From Frigidibacter albus (lineage in GTDB: Bacteria > Pseudomonadota > Alphaproteobacteria > Rhodobacterales > Rhodobacteraceae): DNA of 64,000 nucleotides. The stretch lies in NCBI RefSeq assembly GCF_009908165.1, contig NZ_JAAAUC010000002.1, forward strand, positions 310,001 through 374,000, given 5' to 3'. Below the pieces are notes generated by a model. That model was not told the origin of the DNA. It made no database searches and worked only from the letters and a program-made list of their open reading frames with translations. The number at the start of each line of letters is the position of its first letter. Positions within the stretch are counted from its first letter, which is position 1. This document shows positions 16,759-24,913 of this stretch, in pieces. Made by a program: the position numbers and the translations under genes.

Positions 16759-17454
16759 TCAGCCGGCCAGCTGGTTGTGCTTGCGGGCGACGAAGGTCTT
16801 TGCCGTCTCCACCGCCACGGCGGCATCGCGGCAATAGGCATCGGCGCCGATCGCCCGCCCGAACTCCTCGTTCAGCGGCGCGCCGCCGACCAGCACGATA
16901 TAGTCCTCGCGCAGGCCTTTCTCGACCAGCGTGTCGATCACCACCTTCATGTAGGGCATGGTGGTGGTCAGCAGCGCCGACATGCCAAGGATATCGGGCT
17001 GCTCGGCCTCCAGCGCGGCCAGGTATTTCTCGACCGAGTTGTTGATGCCAAGGTCCAGCACCTCGAAACCCGCGCCTTCCATCATCATCGCCACCAGGTT
17101 CTTGCCGATGTCGTGGATGTCGCCCTTCACGGTGCCGATCACCATCTTGCCGACGCGCGGCGCGCCGGTGGAGATCAGCAGCGGCTTGAGGATCGCCATG
17201 CCGCCCTTCATCGCATTCGCGGCCAGCAGCACTTCGGGCACGAACAGGATGCCGTCGCGGAAATCGGCGCCGACGATGGTCATCCCGGCGACCAGCGCCT
17301 TGGTCAGCACGTCATAGGGGGTCCAGCCGCGTTCCAAGAGGATGCCGACCGATTCCTCGATCTCCTCGCGCAGACCGTCATAGAGGTCGTCATGCATCTG
17401 CAGGACCAGCTCGTCATCGTCGAGCTCGGACAGGATGATCTCTTCGTCGGCCAT
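16759..17454 (-). CDS. Corrinoid (cobalamin-binding) protein, MtbC/MetH-module type
   Basis: 231 aa from ATG 17454. Residues about 1-100 form the helical cap domain (DDLYDGLREEIEESVGILLERGWTPYDVLTKALVAGMTIVGADFRDGILFVPEVLLAANAM). Residues about 105-225 are the Rossmann-like B12 domain with the cobalt-ligating GDIHDIGKN (DxHxxG), SALLTTTM and VGGAPLNEEF. It corresponds to the B12 module of MetH as a separate polypeptide. It heads the operon with the ASCH-like, 52-aa and DUF1638 genes and lies 1.4 kb from bmt. A perfect hairpin (17468-17487) sits just before its start codon. The longer upstream frame is not conserved. Confidence 0.92.
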   Translation of the reverse strand: MADEEIILSELDDDELVLQMHDDLYDGLREEIEESVGILLERGWTPYDVLTKALVAGMTIVGADFRDGILFVPEVLLAANAMKGGMAILKPLLISTGAPRVGKMVIGTVKGDIHDIGKNLVAMMMEGAGFEVLDLGINNSVEKYLAALEAEQPDILGMSALLTTTMPYMKVVIDTLVEKGLREDYIVLVGGAPLNEEFGRAIGADAYCRDAAVAVETAKTFVARKHNQLAG

Positions 17455-17467
17455 GGCTGCTCTCCCG

Positions 17468-17487
17468 GCGGGCCTTGCGCGGCCCGC
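17468..17487 (-). promoter_or_regulatory. Hairpin immediately upstream of the corrinoid-protein start
   Basis: Perfect 7-bp inverted repeat GCGGGCC/GGCCCGC with a six-base loop, ending 13 bases before the ATG. The short GGGAG between hairpin and start is the only plausible ribosome-binding site. It could modulate translation, but no known riboswitch motif was recognised. Confidence 0.35.
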
Positions 17488-17584
17488 GTCTTGGTCCGTC
17501 ATGCAGGCAAAGCCGCCGCCCCGATTGGCGGATTGCGACATTGGCCATGCCGGTTCCGACGCGGGGCATCCCGCCGGAATCATC

Positions 17585-17615
17585 TTGGCGGATGTTCCCT
17601 TAATGTTCTATGTTC
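17585..17615 (+). promoter_or_regulatory. SOS (LexA)-type box in the promoter of the radical SAM gene
   Basis: GTTC (17594-17597), seven bases, GTTC (17605-17608) exactly matches the alphaproteobacterial LexA operator GTTC-N7-GTTC; a third GTTC follows at 17612-17615. The box lies between a candidate -35 (TTGGCG, 17585-17590) and -10 (TATGTT, 17609-17614), where repressor binding would block polymerase. The predicted transcription start falls at or next to the ATG at 17621, so the mRNA may be leaderless. Confidence 0.65.
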
Positions 17616-17620
17616 GATCC

Positions 17621-18703
17621 ATGACCCTGCCCCCCGCCGATCCCGCCCTGCGCCTGCGCGCCCGTGCCGCCGCCGCCAACCCGGTGGGCCGGTTCGAGCC
17701 TTATGCCCGCGCGGTGGAGCAAGATGGCTGGGACATCCCCGAGGAGGAGCGGCTGGCCCGGACCGAGGTGGCACTGGAGCGCCCGCGATCCGTGCTGACC
17801 CGCAACACCTCGCCCGACATCCCCTTCGACCGTTCCCTGAACCCTTACCGGGGCTGCGAGCATGGCTGCATCTATTGCTTTGCCCGCCCCTCGCACAGCT
17901 ATCTGGGCCTCTCGCCGGGGCTGGACTTCGAGACGAAACTGGTCGCCCGCCCGACCGCGCCCGAGGTGCTGGCGCGGGAACTCTCCAAACCCGGCTACAA
18001 GGTGGCCCCCCTCGCCATCGGTACCAATACCGACCCCTACCAGCCGATCGAGGGCAAATACCGGATCATGCGCCAGATCCTCGAGGTGCTGCGCGACTTC
18101 CGCCACCCGGTCGCCATCGTCACCAAGGGCGCGCTGATCGAGCGCGACATCGACATCCTTACCGAGATGGCCAGCATGGGCCTGGCGCAGGTCGGCATTT
18201 CCATCACCACGCTGAACGAGGGTCTCTGCCGCAAGCTGGAGCCGCGGGCGCCGAGCCCCGCCCGCCGCCTGGCCGCGATCCGCGCGCTGGCTGCCGCGGG
18301 CGTGCCGGTCCGCGCCATGATCGCCCCGGTGATCCCGGTGCTGACCGATACCGAGGCCGAGGCGATCCTGGCGGCGGTGCAGGAGGCCGGGGCAGGGGCC
18401 GCGACCTGGATCCTGCTGCGCCTGCCGCATGAGGTGGCGCCGCTGTTCACCGACTGGCTGCGCCGCAACGTGCCGGGCCAGGCCGAACATGTGATGAGCC
18501 GCCTGCGCGCCATGCGCGGCGGCCGTGACAACGACCCGCGCTTTGGCAGCCGGATGAAGGGCGAGGGGGTGGAGGCGCAGCTGCTGTCGCTGCGCTTCCG
18601 GGTCGCCGCGAAACGGCTGGGGCTGGACGGGGCGCTGCCGCGGCTGGATTGCGGGGCGTTCCGGGTGCCGCCGCGGGTGGGGGATCAACTGGAGATGTTC
18701 TGA
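17621..18703 (+). CDS. PA0069 family radical SAM protein (SplB-related)
   Basis: 360 aa. ATG 17621 is chosen because an earlier in-frame ATG (17603) lies inside the SOS-type box. The radical SAM cluster motif is CEHGCIYCFARP (CxxxCxxC) near residue 80, preceded by NTSPDIPFDRSLNPYRGC. Downstream segments APLAIGTNTDPYQPIE, VAIVTKGALIERDIDIL and MIAPVIPVLTD follow the family. It is related to spore photoproduct lyase (COG1533), which repairs a thymine lesion. The actual substrate of PA0069-type proteins is not established. It is transcribed opposite to the corrinoid operon. Confidence 0.9.
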   Translation: MTLPPADPALRLRARAAAANPVGRFEPYARAVEQDGWDIPEEERLARTEVALERPRSVLTRNTSPDIPFDRSLNPYRGCEHGCIYCFARPSHSYLGLSPGLDFETKLVARPTAPEVLARELSKPGYKVAPLAIGTNTDPYQPIEGKYRIMRQILEVLRDFRHPVAIVTKGALIERDIDILTEMASMGLAQVGISITTLNEGLCRKLEPRAPSPARRLAAIRALAAAGVPVRAMIAPVIPVLTDTEAEAILAAVQEAGAGAATWILLRLPHEVAPLFTDWLRRNVPGQAEHVMSRLRAMRGGRDNDPRFGSRMKGEGVEAQLLSLRFRVAAKRLGLDGALPRLDCGAFRVPPRVGDQLEMF

Positions 18704-18721
18704 GGGCGTGCCTGCGGCCAG

Positions 18722-18770
18722 CGCCGGGGGCCTCCTGCCCCCGGACCCCCGGGGATATTTGGAAAAGGCA
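18722..18770 (+). repeat. Terminator-like intergenic repeat, copy C
   Basis: GCCGGGGGCCTCCTGCCCCCGG hairpin region followed by ACCCCCGGGGATATTTGG, about 20 bases downstream of the radical SAM gene and oriented to terminate it. It faces copy D, so the two form a back-to-back pair between converging genes. Confidence 0.8.
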
Positions 18771-18813
18771 AAGGCGAAAAGGGGCGCTCCGGGGTGGCTG
18801 GCTCCCCTTGCCC

Positions 18814-18864
18814 TTCTTGCTGGCTGAAATATCCCGGGGGTCCGGGGGCAGCGCCCCCGGCGCT
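18814..18864 (-). repeat. Terminator-like intergenic repeat, copy D
   Basis: TTCTTGCTGGCTGAAATATCC, then CGGGGGTCCGGGGG and its complementary arm. It lies immediately downstream of bmt (minus strand) in terminating orientation and is inverted relative to copy C. Confidence 0.8.
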
Positions 18865-18880
18865 GGCCGTGCCGGTCAGC

Positions 18881-19894
18881 TCAGCCGCGCCGCCCGCGCC
18901 GCTCCCGCTTCGGATCGCCCGAGGTGTCGCCGGTCCCGTCGCTCGCCGACGAAAACCCGCCAAGCGCGGCGGTGATCTCGTCCAGCGTCGGGCGGGGGCC
19001 GGTCGGGTGAGCCTCCAGCGCCGCCCGCATCGCCCGCAGATGCTCCGGCATCGTGCCGCAGCAGCCGCCGATGATCCGGGCGCCGGCGTTGTGGGCCAGC
19101 ACCGCATATTCGCCCATCAGCGCGGGCGTGCCGTCGTAATGGATATGCCCGTCATGGTATTTCGGGATGCCGGCATTGCCCTTGGCGATGATCGGCCGCC
19201 CGGCCCCCGCGGCGACGAAGCCAAGCACGGTGCGCAACAGGTCCGACGCGCCGACCCCGCAATTGGCGCCGAAGGCCAGCGGCGGGTTGGGCAGCTTGTC
19301 GACCTGCGCCGCCATCTGTGCCGAGGTGACGCCCATCATCGTGCGGCCCGCGGTGTCGAAACTCATGGTGCCACACCAGGGCATCCCCGCCAGCGCCGCC
19401 GCCTCGGCCGCCGCGGCATATTCTTCGGGGGCCGAGATGGTCTCCACCCACAGCAGATCCGCGCCGCCGGCCTTCAGCCCCTCGGCCTGTTCGTGGAACA
19501 TCTCGACCGCGATGGCATGGGTCAGGCTGCCCATCGGCTGCATGATCTCGCCCGTCGGCCCCACCGAGCCCGCCACGACCACTTCGCGGCCCGCGGCATC
19601 GGCGATCTCGCGGCCAAGGGCGGCGGCGATGCGGTTCAGCTCGTGCACCTGGCCTTGCGCGCCATGCAGCTTCAGCCGGCTGGCATTGCCGCCGAAGGAG
19701 TTGGTGAGGAACAGGTCCGACCCCGCCTCCACCGCGCCGCGATAGAGGCTGCGGATCGCATCCGGGCGCTCGATATTCCACATCTCCGGCGCCTCGCCCG
19801 AGCTGAGGCCCATGTTGAACAGGTTGGTCCCGGTCGCGCCATCGGCCAGGATCCAGTCGCGGCTGGCAAGCATGCGGGAAAGCGCGTCGGTCAT
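18881..19894 (-). CDS. bmt: Homocysteine S-methyltransferase family protein (betaine/corrinoid-type Bmt)
   Basis: 337 aa. A zinc-dependent homocysteine methyltransferase domain matching the N-terminal module of MetH. It starts WILADGATGTNLFNMGL; zinc ligands are the Cys in FGANCGVGASD and the pair in IIGGCCGTMPEH. Usually annotated betaine-homocysteine S-methyltransferase. With a free-standing corrinoid protein and DUF1638 nearby and no full-length metH in the window, it may instead be the homocysteine-methylating part of a split B12-dependent methionine synthase. The C-terminal about 35 residues are a disordered basic tail. Its start overlaps the mprF-like stop (ATGA). Confidence 0.88.
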   Translation of the reverse strand: MTDALSRMLASRDWILADGATGTNLFNMGLSSGEAPEMWNIERPDAIRSLYRGAVEAGSDLFLTNSFGGNASRLKLHGAQGQVHELNRIAAALGREIADAAGREVVVAGSVGPTGEIMQPMGSLTHAIAVEMFHEQAEGLKAGGADLLWVETISAPEEYAAAAEAAALAGMPWCGTMSFDTAGRTMMGVTSAQMAAQVDKLPNPPLAFGANCGVGASDLLRTVLGFVAAGAGRPIIAKGNAGIPKYHDGHIHYDGTPALMGEYAVLAHNAGARIIGGCCGTMPEHLRAMRAALEAHPTGPRPTLDEITAALGGFSSASDGTGDTSGDPKRERRGRRG

Positions 19895-21816
19895 CGGGGC
19901 AACCTTTCAGGGCAGGGCATCGCCGATCCTTGCCATGCCGGGCTGGCCGAGGCAAATCCATATTCGGTGCCGGGGAGGGGCGGCGGATGCCGGATCGCCC
20001 GGGCGATGTCGGCCGCGGCGAGGGCGAGGGACAGTGGCCCGGGTGCTGCGATGTAGAGCGTCTGCCAGCGCGGTGCGAAGCCCGCCTTGAACTGCGCGAG
20101 GCCGCAGGGGTGGCGGGCTGCCAGCCGCCAGATGCGCGCGGCGAGCCCACGCAGCCGCGCCGGGTCCGGCGGCACCGCGGCGAGGGACAGTCTGGGCACT
20201 CCGGCCTCTGCCGCCTGCGCAATGGCCTCGGCAATCAGCGCCTGCATGGTGCCATCGGGAAGCCCGCCACCGTTGCGCATCAGGTCCAGCGCCCATTCGC
20301 CGCGGGTGGTGTGGAAGCTGACGAAAGCCACCAGCCGCCCCGCCTGCCAGGCCAGCAGGCAGTGCTGGCCCGCGACATATCCGGGCGTGTAGCGGCCCAT
20401 CGAGAACCCCCGCTCGCCGTCCCGCGCCGTGACCCAAGCCGCCGAGAGCGCGGCCATCTGCGCCACCGGAAGCGCGCCGCCGGGCGGCACCGAGGTCACC
20501 GTGACCCCCGCCTTGGCGACATGGCGCAGCTTGCGGCGCAGGCCGGCATGGGCGGGGCCGGCCAAGGCGAAGCCGGCCGGATCGATCACCGCCTCCTGTG
20601 CGACCGGCAGCACAGTCCAGCCGACGGCGCGCGCCTGCGCTGCGGTGCGGGCGCTGATCTTGTAGAGGCAGGCCACGCGACCCCGCAGCGCCGCCTGTGC
20701 CCGCACCTGTGCCAGCATATCCGCCAGTACCTCTGGGGCCACCGGATCCAGCAGCGCTGTCACCGTCTGCCCGGTCTCGGACAGCAGCCAGCCGGGGGTG
20801 CCATCGCGGGCCAGCAGCAGCCCGTGCTCGCCTTGCATCAGAAGACCGGTCTCGGCACGTGGAGCCTCCGGGACCGGGCCGGCGCGCCGCACCTGCGGCA
20901 GCCTCCGCGGGGTACTCGCCCTCGAAGGCCGCGCCATCGCCAGCACCCCAAGCGCGGCGGGCAGCGCGTAATAGACGGCGCGCCAGGCCAGCACGGCGGC
21001 CAGCAGCGGCTCGGCCGGTTGCTCGGGCAGCAGCGACAGCAGGGCCAGTTCGAAGGCACCGACGCCGCCCGGAGTGCCCGAGATCAGCCCTGCACCAAGC
21101 GCCAGCAGGAAGGCGGGCAGCAGCGCCGCGCCATACTCCACGCCGCCGGGCAGCAGCACCCACAGCGCCAGAGCGGCGGCGGCGGTATCCAGCGCGGCCA
21201 GCGCCACGATGCGGGCCGCGACCGGCAGGGGCGGAAACCGCTGCGGTTGCCAGAAGGCCAGCGCCGCCAGCGCGCCAAACCCGGCCAGCACCGCCAGCGC
21301 CATCCCTCGTGCGCCCGGTACCGCCACGGGCAGCACCGCCACCGCCGCCGCCGTCACCACCGCCCATCCCGCCAGAAAGGCCAGCGCCACCTGCGCGGCG
21401 ATCCGCGTCGCCTGGCCAAGGCTGGTCCCCGGCAGCATCCGCCAGCGCACCAGCGCGCCGGTGACGATGCCAAAGCCAAGTGTCTGGCTGAGCGCGATGG
21501 CGGCGGCCCCGGCGTGGCGGACCTGCGCCTCGGGCAGGGCGGTTCCCAGCTGGCGGTGGATCAGCACGTCATATTGCGCAAGCGCCGCAAAGCTGATCGC
21601 GGTCGCGGCCACCGCCGCCAGCCATTGCAGCGCCGAGACGCCGGCCAGCGCCGCGCCCACCGCGGCAAGGTCCAGCGCCGCCGCCTTTTCTCGCAGCGCC
21701 AGCACGAACAGCACCATCAGCGCCAACGGCAGCAGATGCCGCACCGCGCCCCGCCACGGCGTCAGCGCGCCATATGCCGCAGCACCCTCGTGCCCGGCCT
21801 GTCCCCAGTCCCGCAT
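19891..21816 (-). CDS. mprF: MprF-like phosphatidylglycerol aminoacyltransferase/flippase (DUF2156)
   Basis: 641 aa from ATG 21816 (GAGGAA just upstream). The N-terminal half (about 15-310) has multiple membrane helices of the UPF0104/flippase type, including GFGIVTGALVRWRMLPG and SGTPGGVGAFELALLSLLP. The C-terminal half is a soluble DUF2156 domain with two GNAT folds (LLSETGQTVTALLDPVAP, GLRRKLRHVAKAGV, TRGEWALDLMRNGGGLPDGTMQALIAEA). The family adds lysine or alanine to phosphatidylglycerol; which one cannot be read here. It is the first gene of a two-gene operon with bmt, a pairing with no obvious functional link. Confidence 0.88.
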   Translation of the reverse strand: MRDWGQAGHEGAAAYGALTPWRGAVRHLLPLALMVLFVLALREKAAALDLAAVGAALAGVSALQWLAAVAATAISFAALAQYDVLIHRQLGTALPEAQVRHAGAAAIALSQTLGFGIVTGALVRWRMLPGTSLGQATRIAAQVALAFLAGWAVVTAAAVAVLPVAVPGARGMALAVLAGFGALAALAFWQPQRFPPLPVAARIVALAALDTAAAALALWVLLPGGVEYGAALLPAFLLALGAGLISGTPGGVGAFELALLSLLPEQPAEPLLAAVLAWRAVYYALPAALGVLAMARPSRASTPRRLPQVRRAGPVPEAPRAETGLLMQGEHGLLLARDGTPGWLLSETGQTVTALLDPVAPEVLADMLAQVRAQAALRGRVACLYKISARTAAQARAVGWTVLPVAQEAVIDPAGFALAGPAHAGLRRKLRHVAKAGVTVTSVPPGGALPVAQMAALSAAWVTARDGERGFSMGRYTPGYVAGQHCLLAWQAGRLVAFVSFHTTRGEWALDLMRNGGGLPDGTMQALIAEAIAQAAEAGVPRLSLAAVPPDPARLRGLAARIWRLAARHPCGLAQFKAGFAPRWQTLYIAAPGPLSLALAAADIARAIRHPPPLPGTEYGFASASPAWQGSAMPCPERLPR

Positions 21817-21995
21817 TTCCTCTGCCCGCCCTTGAACCCCGAGCCCCACGCCCTTGCGGGCAGACTTACCGGCTGGCGGTTCACGGCGGCTTAACGCGCT
21901 GCGCAACAGCGCAGCCAAAGCAAAGGCCGCGCGGAGGCGGGTCCGCGCGGCCTTGCAAGGCAATCACATAGGTCGGAGGGCGGCTGGTCCGCCCC

Positions 21996-22310
21996 TCAGA
22001 CTTCGGTCATCAGCTGGCGCTTGGCCTCGGCCATGCATTCGGCCATCTTGGCGCGGATCGTGGCCTCATCGGCATGGGTGCCGAGGTCGCCGGACAGCTT
22101 GCGCACCACATCGGCGTTGCCCGCTTCCTCGAAATCGGCCATCACCACTTCCGAGGCATAGGCGGCAGCCTCGGCCCCCGATTTGCCCAGAAGTCCGGCC
22201 GCCCAGAGGCCCACCAGCTTGTTGCGCCGTGCCTCGGCCTTGAACTGAAGCTCGGCGTCATGCGCGAACTTGTTTTCGAACGCATTTTCCCGATCGTCGA
22301 ACGTGGTCAT
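21996..22310 (-). CDS. F-ATPase inhibitor subunit zeta (DUF1476)
   Basis: 104 aa, full length. The N-terminal inhibitory region reads MTTFDDRENAFENKFAHDAELQFKAEARRNKLVGLW, the hallmark of the zeta subunit first described in Paracoccus denitrificans, which blocks ATP hydrolysis by F1. The rest is a four-helix bundle. It is divergent from purC. The longer upstream frame overlaps the purC promoter and is discarded. Confidence 0.93.
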   Translation of the reverse strand: MTTFDDRENAFENKFAHDAELQFKAEARRNKLVGLWAAGLLGKSGAEAAAYASEVVMADFEEAGNADVVRKLSGDLGTHADEATIRAKMAECMAEAKRQLMTEV

Positions 22311-22434
22311 GGCTTCCCCACCCTGATGCAAGATCCTTCGCCCCCATATGCCCGCGCAGGGGCCTCGCTGCAACCCCCGGCTTGCGCCGATAGCGCTGTC
22401 AGGGGCAGGCTTGCGCGGATTGATGCGGGCCATC

Positions 22435-22463
22435 TTGCGGTAGGGGGCGCCTTGTCCTATAGG
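22435..22463 (+). promoter_or_regulatory. Predicted promoter of the purC operon
   Basis: TTGCGG (22435-22440), 17 bases, TATAGG (22458-22463), about 75 bases before purC. Spacing is ideal and the -10 element is strong for this high-GC genome. No operator sequence is recognised. Confidence 0.55.
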
Positions 22464-22545
22464 GGCCGGTAAACCCCGGTGGCCCCTGCCAGCCGGGGCG
22501 CGGCCCGTCCGCGCCGCCCTCGACTGCAGACCAAAGGAAGCGCCC

Positions 22546-23310
22546 ATGGCACCGCGTCGCAAGAAGATCTACGAAGGCAAGGCCAAGATCCTGTATGAAG
22601 GCCCCGAGCCGGGAACGCTGATCCAGTATTTCAAGGATGACGCGACCGCCTTCAACGCCCAGAAAAAGGCGACGATCGAGGGCAAGGGCGTGCTGAACAA
22701 CCGCCTGTCGGAGTTCTTCATGACCGGGCTGACCAATATTGGCGTGCCCAACCACTTCATCCGCCGCGTGAACATGCGCGAGCAGCTGATCCGCCAGGTG
22801 GAAATCGTCCCGTTGGAAGTGATCGTGCGCAACTTCGCCGCCGGGTCGATCTCGAAGCGGCTGGGGCTGGAAGAGGGCACGGCGCTGCCGCGGCCGATCG
22901 TCGAATACAGCTACAAGAATGACGAGCTCGGCGATCCGATGGTTTCCGAGGAATACATCGTCGCCTTCGGCTGGGCCAACCAGCAGGATCTCGATGACAT
23001 CGTGGCGCTGGCGCTGCGGGTCAACGATTTCCTGTCGGGCGTGTTCTACGGCGTCGGCATCAAGCTGATCGACTTCAAGATCGAGCTTGGCCGGGTCTGG
23101 GATGGCGATTTCATGCGGCTGATCGTGGCCGATGAAATCTCGCCCGACAGCTGCCGGCTCTGGGATGTGAAGACCGGGCAGAAGCTCGACAAGGACGTGT
23201 TCCGGCGCGATCTGGGCAGTCTGACCGACGCCTATTCCGAAGTGGCGCGCCGGCTTGGCGTGCTGCCGGGGAATGCCACGGCGATGACCAAGCCGACGCT
23301 GATCAACTGA
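22546..23310 (+). CDS. purC: Phosphoribosylaminoimidazole-succinocarboxamide synthase
   Basis: Joins CAIR and aspartate to make SAICAR in de novo purine synthesis. 254 aa. Signatures include [50 protein letters not shown] and [34 protein letters not shown]. Start follows AAAGGAAG. It heads a cluster with an RraB-like gene and purS; purQ and purL are not adjacent here. Confidence 0.97.
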   Translation: MAPRRKKIYEGKAKILYEGPEPGTLIQYFKDDATAFNAQKKATIEGKGVLNNRLSEFFMTGLTNIGVPNHFIRRVNMREQLIRQVEIVPLEVIVRNFAAGSISKRLGLEEGTALPRPIVEYSYKNDELGDPMVSEEYIVAFGWANQQDLDDIVALALRVNDFLSGVFYGVGIKLIDFKIELGRVWDGDFMRLIVADEISPDSCRLWDVKTGQKLDKDVFRRDLGSLTDAYSEVARRLGVLPGNATAMTKPTLIN

Positions 23311-23312
23311 CG

Positions 23313-23657
23313 ATGGATCTGGCAGCGCGCCAGCGCGGGCAGGCGGAGCGGAACCGCATGATCCGCGAGGCGCTGGCCGGGCAGGGCGATGACGGGCGGC
23401 GGGTGCGGCAGGTGTCGCATTACGTCTTCCCGGACCTTGCGGGAGAGGCCGCCAGCGATGGCGCGCTGAAGGATGCGGTGGCGGGCTACGGGTTTACGGC
23501 GCGCTTCACCGCGGCGGGTGACGGGCTGATCCTCGAGCATGAGCGCGAGGTGGCCTCCGCGGCCTTCGATGCCGAGGTGGCGGGGCTGATCGAGACGATG
23601 GACCAAATGGGCTGGCAGTATGACGGCTGGGATTGCGCCGTCTTGCCGGCGGAATGA
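23313..23657 (+). CDS. RraB-like ribonuclease E inhibitor family protein
   Basis: 114 aa, starting two bases after the purC stop. It fits the RraB/DUF695 fold: acidic, with a C-terminal GFTARFTAAGDGLILEHEREV, then LIETMDQMGWQYDGWDCAVL, which resembles the closing strand of RraB proteins. E. coli RraB binds RNase E and modulates RNA decay. The placement between purC and purS indicates co-transcription with purine genes, although any link to purines is unclear. No strong ribosome-binding site is visible, so translation is probably coupled to purC. Confidence 0.7.
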   Translation: MDLAARQRGQAERNRMIREALAGQGDDGRRVRQVSHYVFPDLAGEAASDGALKDAVAGYGFTARFTAAGDGLILEHEREVASAAFDAEVAGLIETMDQMGWQYDGWDCAVLPAE

Positions 23658-23673
23658 CAAGGAAGGCTGGCGG

Positions 23674-23913
23674 ATGAAAGCGCGCGTGCATGTGATGCTG
23701 AAGGACGGAGTTCTGGACCCGCAGGGCGAGGCGGTGCGCCATGCGCTTGGCTCGTTGGGGTTTTTGGGGGTCGAGGCGGTGCGGCAGGGCAAGGTGATCG
23801 AGCTGGAGCTGTCGGCGACCGACGAGGCCGCGGCGGAAGTCGAGGTCAGGGCGATGTGCGAGAAGCTGCTGGCGAATACGGTGATCGAGAAATACACCAT
23901 CGAGATCGGCTGA
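23674..23913 (+). CDS. purS: Phosphoribosylformylglycinamidine synthase subunit PurS
   Basis: 79 aa, normal length. Small subunit of the three-part FGAM synthase (PurS-PurQ-PurL) that bridges glutaminase and synthetase. Motifs are MKARVHVMLKDGVLDPQGEAVRHALGSLGF and KLLANTVIEKYTIEIG. ATG 23674 follows an AAGGAAGG ribosome-binding site. PurQ and PurL must be encoded elsewhere; the sequence after purS turns to a DUF1194 gene instead. Confidence 0.93.
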   Translation: MKARVHVMLKDGVLDPQGEAVRHALGSLGFLGVEAVRQGKVIELELSATDEAAAEVEVRAMCEKLLANTVIEKYTIEIG

Positions 23914-24074
23914 GCGCAGTTAATGTAACCTGTGAAGATCGGGCCGCAAGCGCCCGCTCCCAAGGCTAATTTTCTAACTCTCGCCTCTCCGCGCCCCGTG
24001 GAAGTTTTCTGGAAGGCTTTACCCCGCCGCCAGCGGCCCTAGCTCGAGTCCCGGACCCGTCCGGAGGATCGCCG

Positions 24075-24794
24075 ATGCAGCTTGCTCGCCTTTTCCCTGT
24101 GCTTGCCCTGCTTGCCGCGCCAGTCGCCGCGCAGGAGGTCGATCTGGAGCTGGTGCTGATGGCCGATGCCACCGGCTCGATCAGCACCGAGGAGATCCTG
24201 TTCCAGCGGCAGGGCTATGCGCAGGCGCTGACCGATCCCGAGGTGCTGGCGGCGATTGCCGGCACCGCCTATGGCAGCATCGCTATCACCTATGTCGAAT
24301 GGGGCCAGTTCGACAGCCAGGACGTGGTGGTGCCCTGGATGGTGATCGCCGGCGAGGCCGAGGCCGCTGCCTTTGCCGCAGCCCTGCTGGACCCGCCGCG
24401 ACGAGCGTTCGGCCGCAATGCCATCGGGGCCGCGCTGCTGTTCGGCAAGGCGCTGATCGAGGAGAATGATATTCAGGGCTGGCGGCACATTATCGACTTT
24501 TCCGCGGACAGCACCGGCAATTTCAACGGGCCGGCCACCGAAGAGGCGCGGGCCGAGGTGCTGGCCGCGGGCATCACCATCAACGGGCTGGCTATCGCCT
24601 GCCGGGGCTGCAGCGCCGGCTGGGGCGATGAGGGCGGCAGCATCGAGGCGGGGTTCCGCGACCGGATCATCGGCGGGCCGGGCGCCTTCGTGGTGACGGC
24701 AGACTCCGCCCCGGCCTTTGCCGATGCGGTGAAACGCAAGCTGATCCTCGAAATCTCGGGCCTGCACGGGTTGCCGGCCGTTGCCGCGCGCTGA
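24075..24794 (+). CDS. DUF1194 domain-containing secreted protein (VWA-like)
   Basis: 239 aa. Signal peptide [20 protein letters not shown], then a VWA-type domain opening [32 protein letters not shown] stands where a MIDAS motif would be. Other conserved parts are [38 protein letters not shown] and GLAIACRGC. The function of the family is unknown and it is probably periplasmic. A good ribosome-binding site (GGAGGAT) precedes the ATG. Confidence 0.9.
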   Translation: MQLARLFPVLALLAAPVAAQEVDLELVLMADATGSISTEEILFQRQGYAQALTDPEVLAAIAGTAYGSIAITYVEWGQFDSQDVVVPWMVIAGEAEAAAFAAALLDPPRRAFGRNAIGAALLFGKALIEENDIQGWRHIIDFSADSTGNFNGPATEEARAEVLAAGITINGLAIACRGCSAGWGDEGGSIEAGFRDRIIGGPGAFVVTADSAPAFADAVKRKLILEISGLHGLPAVAAR

Positions 24795-24825
24795 CCCATC
24801 AGCCAACCCATCTGGGGCCCGCCCC

Positions 24826-24854
24826 TTGCAGCCCCCCGCCCGGACAACTAAGAC
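24826..24854 (+). promoter_or_regulatory. Predicted promoter of clpP
   Basis: TTGCAG (24826-24831), 17 bases, TAAGAC (24849-24854), about 60 bases before the clpP start. It is a plausible housekeeping promoter; a heat-shock sigma element could not be confirmed by eye. Confidence 0.4.
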
Positions 24855-24913
24855 TCCGGCAAGGAACAAGTGGGTATGGTCCCCGCAAGGGAAGCAAGAG
24901 GCAGGCGAGCGCG

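Noticed and set aside
18704-18880. Clustered GC repeats considered as a CRISPR-like or attachment site
   Set aside because: Only two inverted copies of a dispersed hairpin element, with no regular spacers, cas genes or integrase.
24826-24854. Heat-shock sigma-32 promoter for clpP
   Set aside because: The -35-like CTTGCAG fits partly, but the -10 CCCCAT-type element is not present at the right distance.
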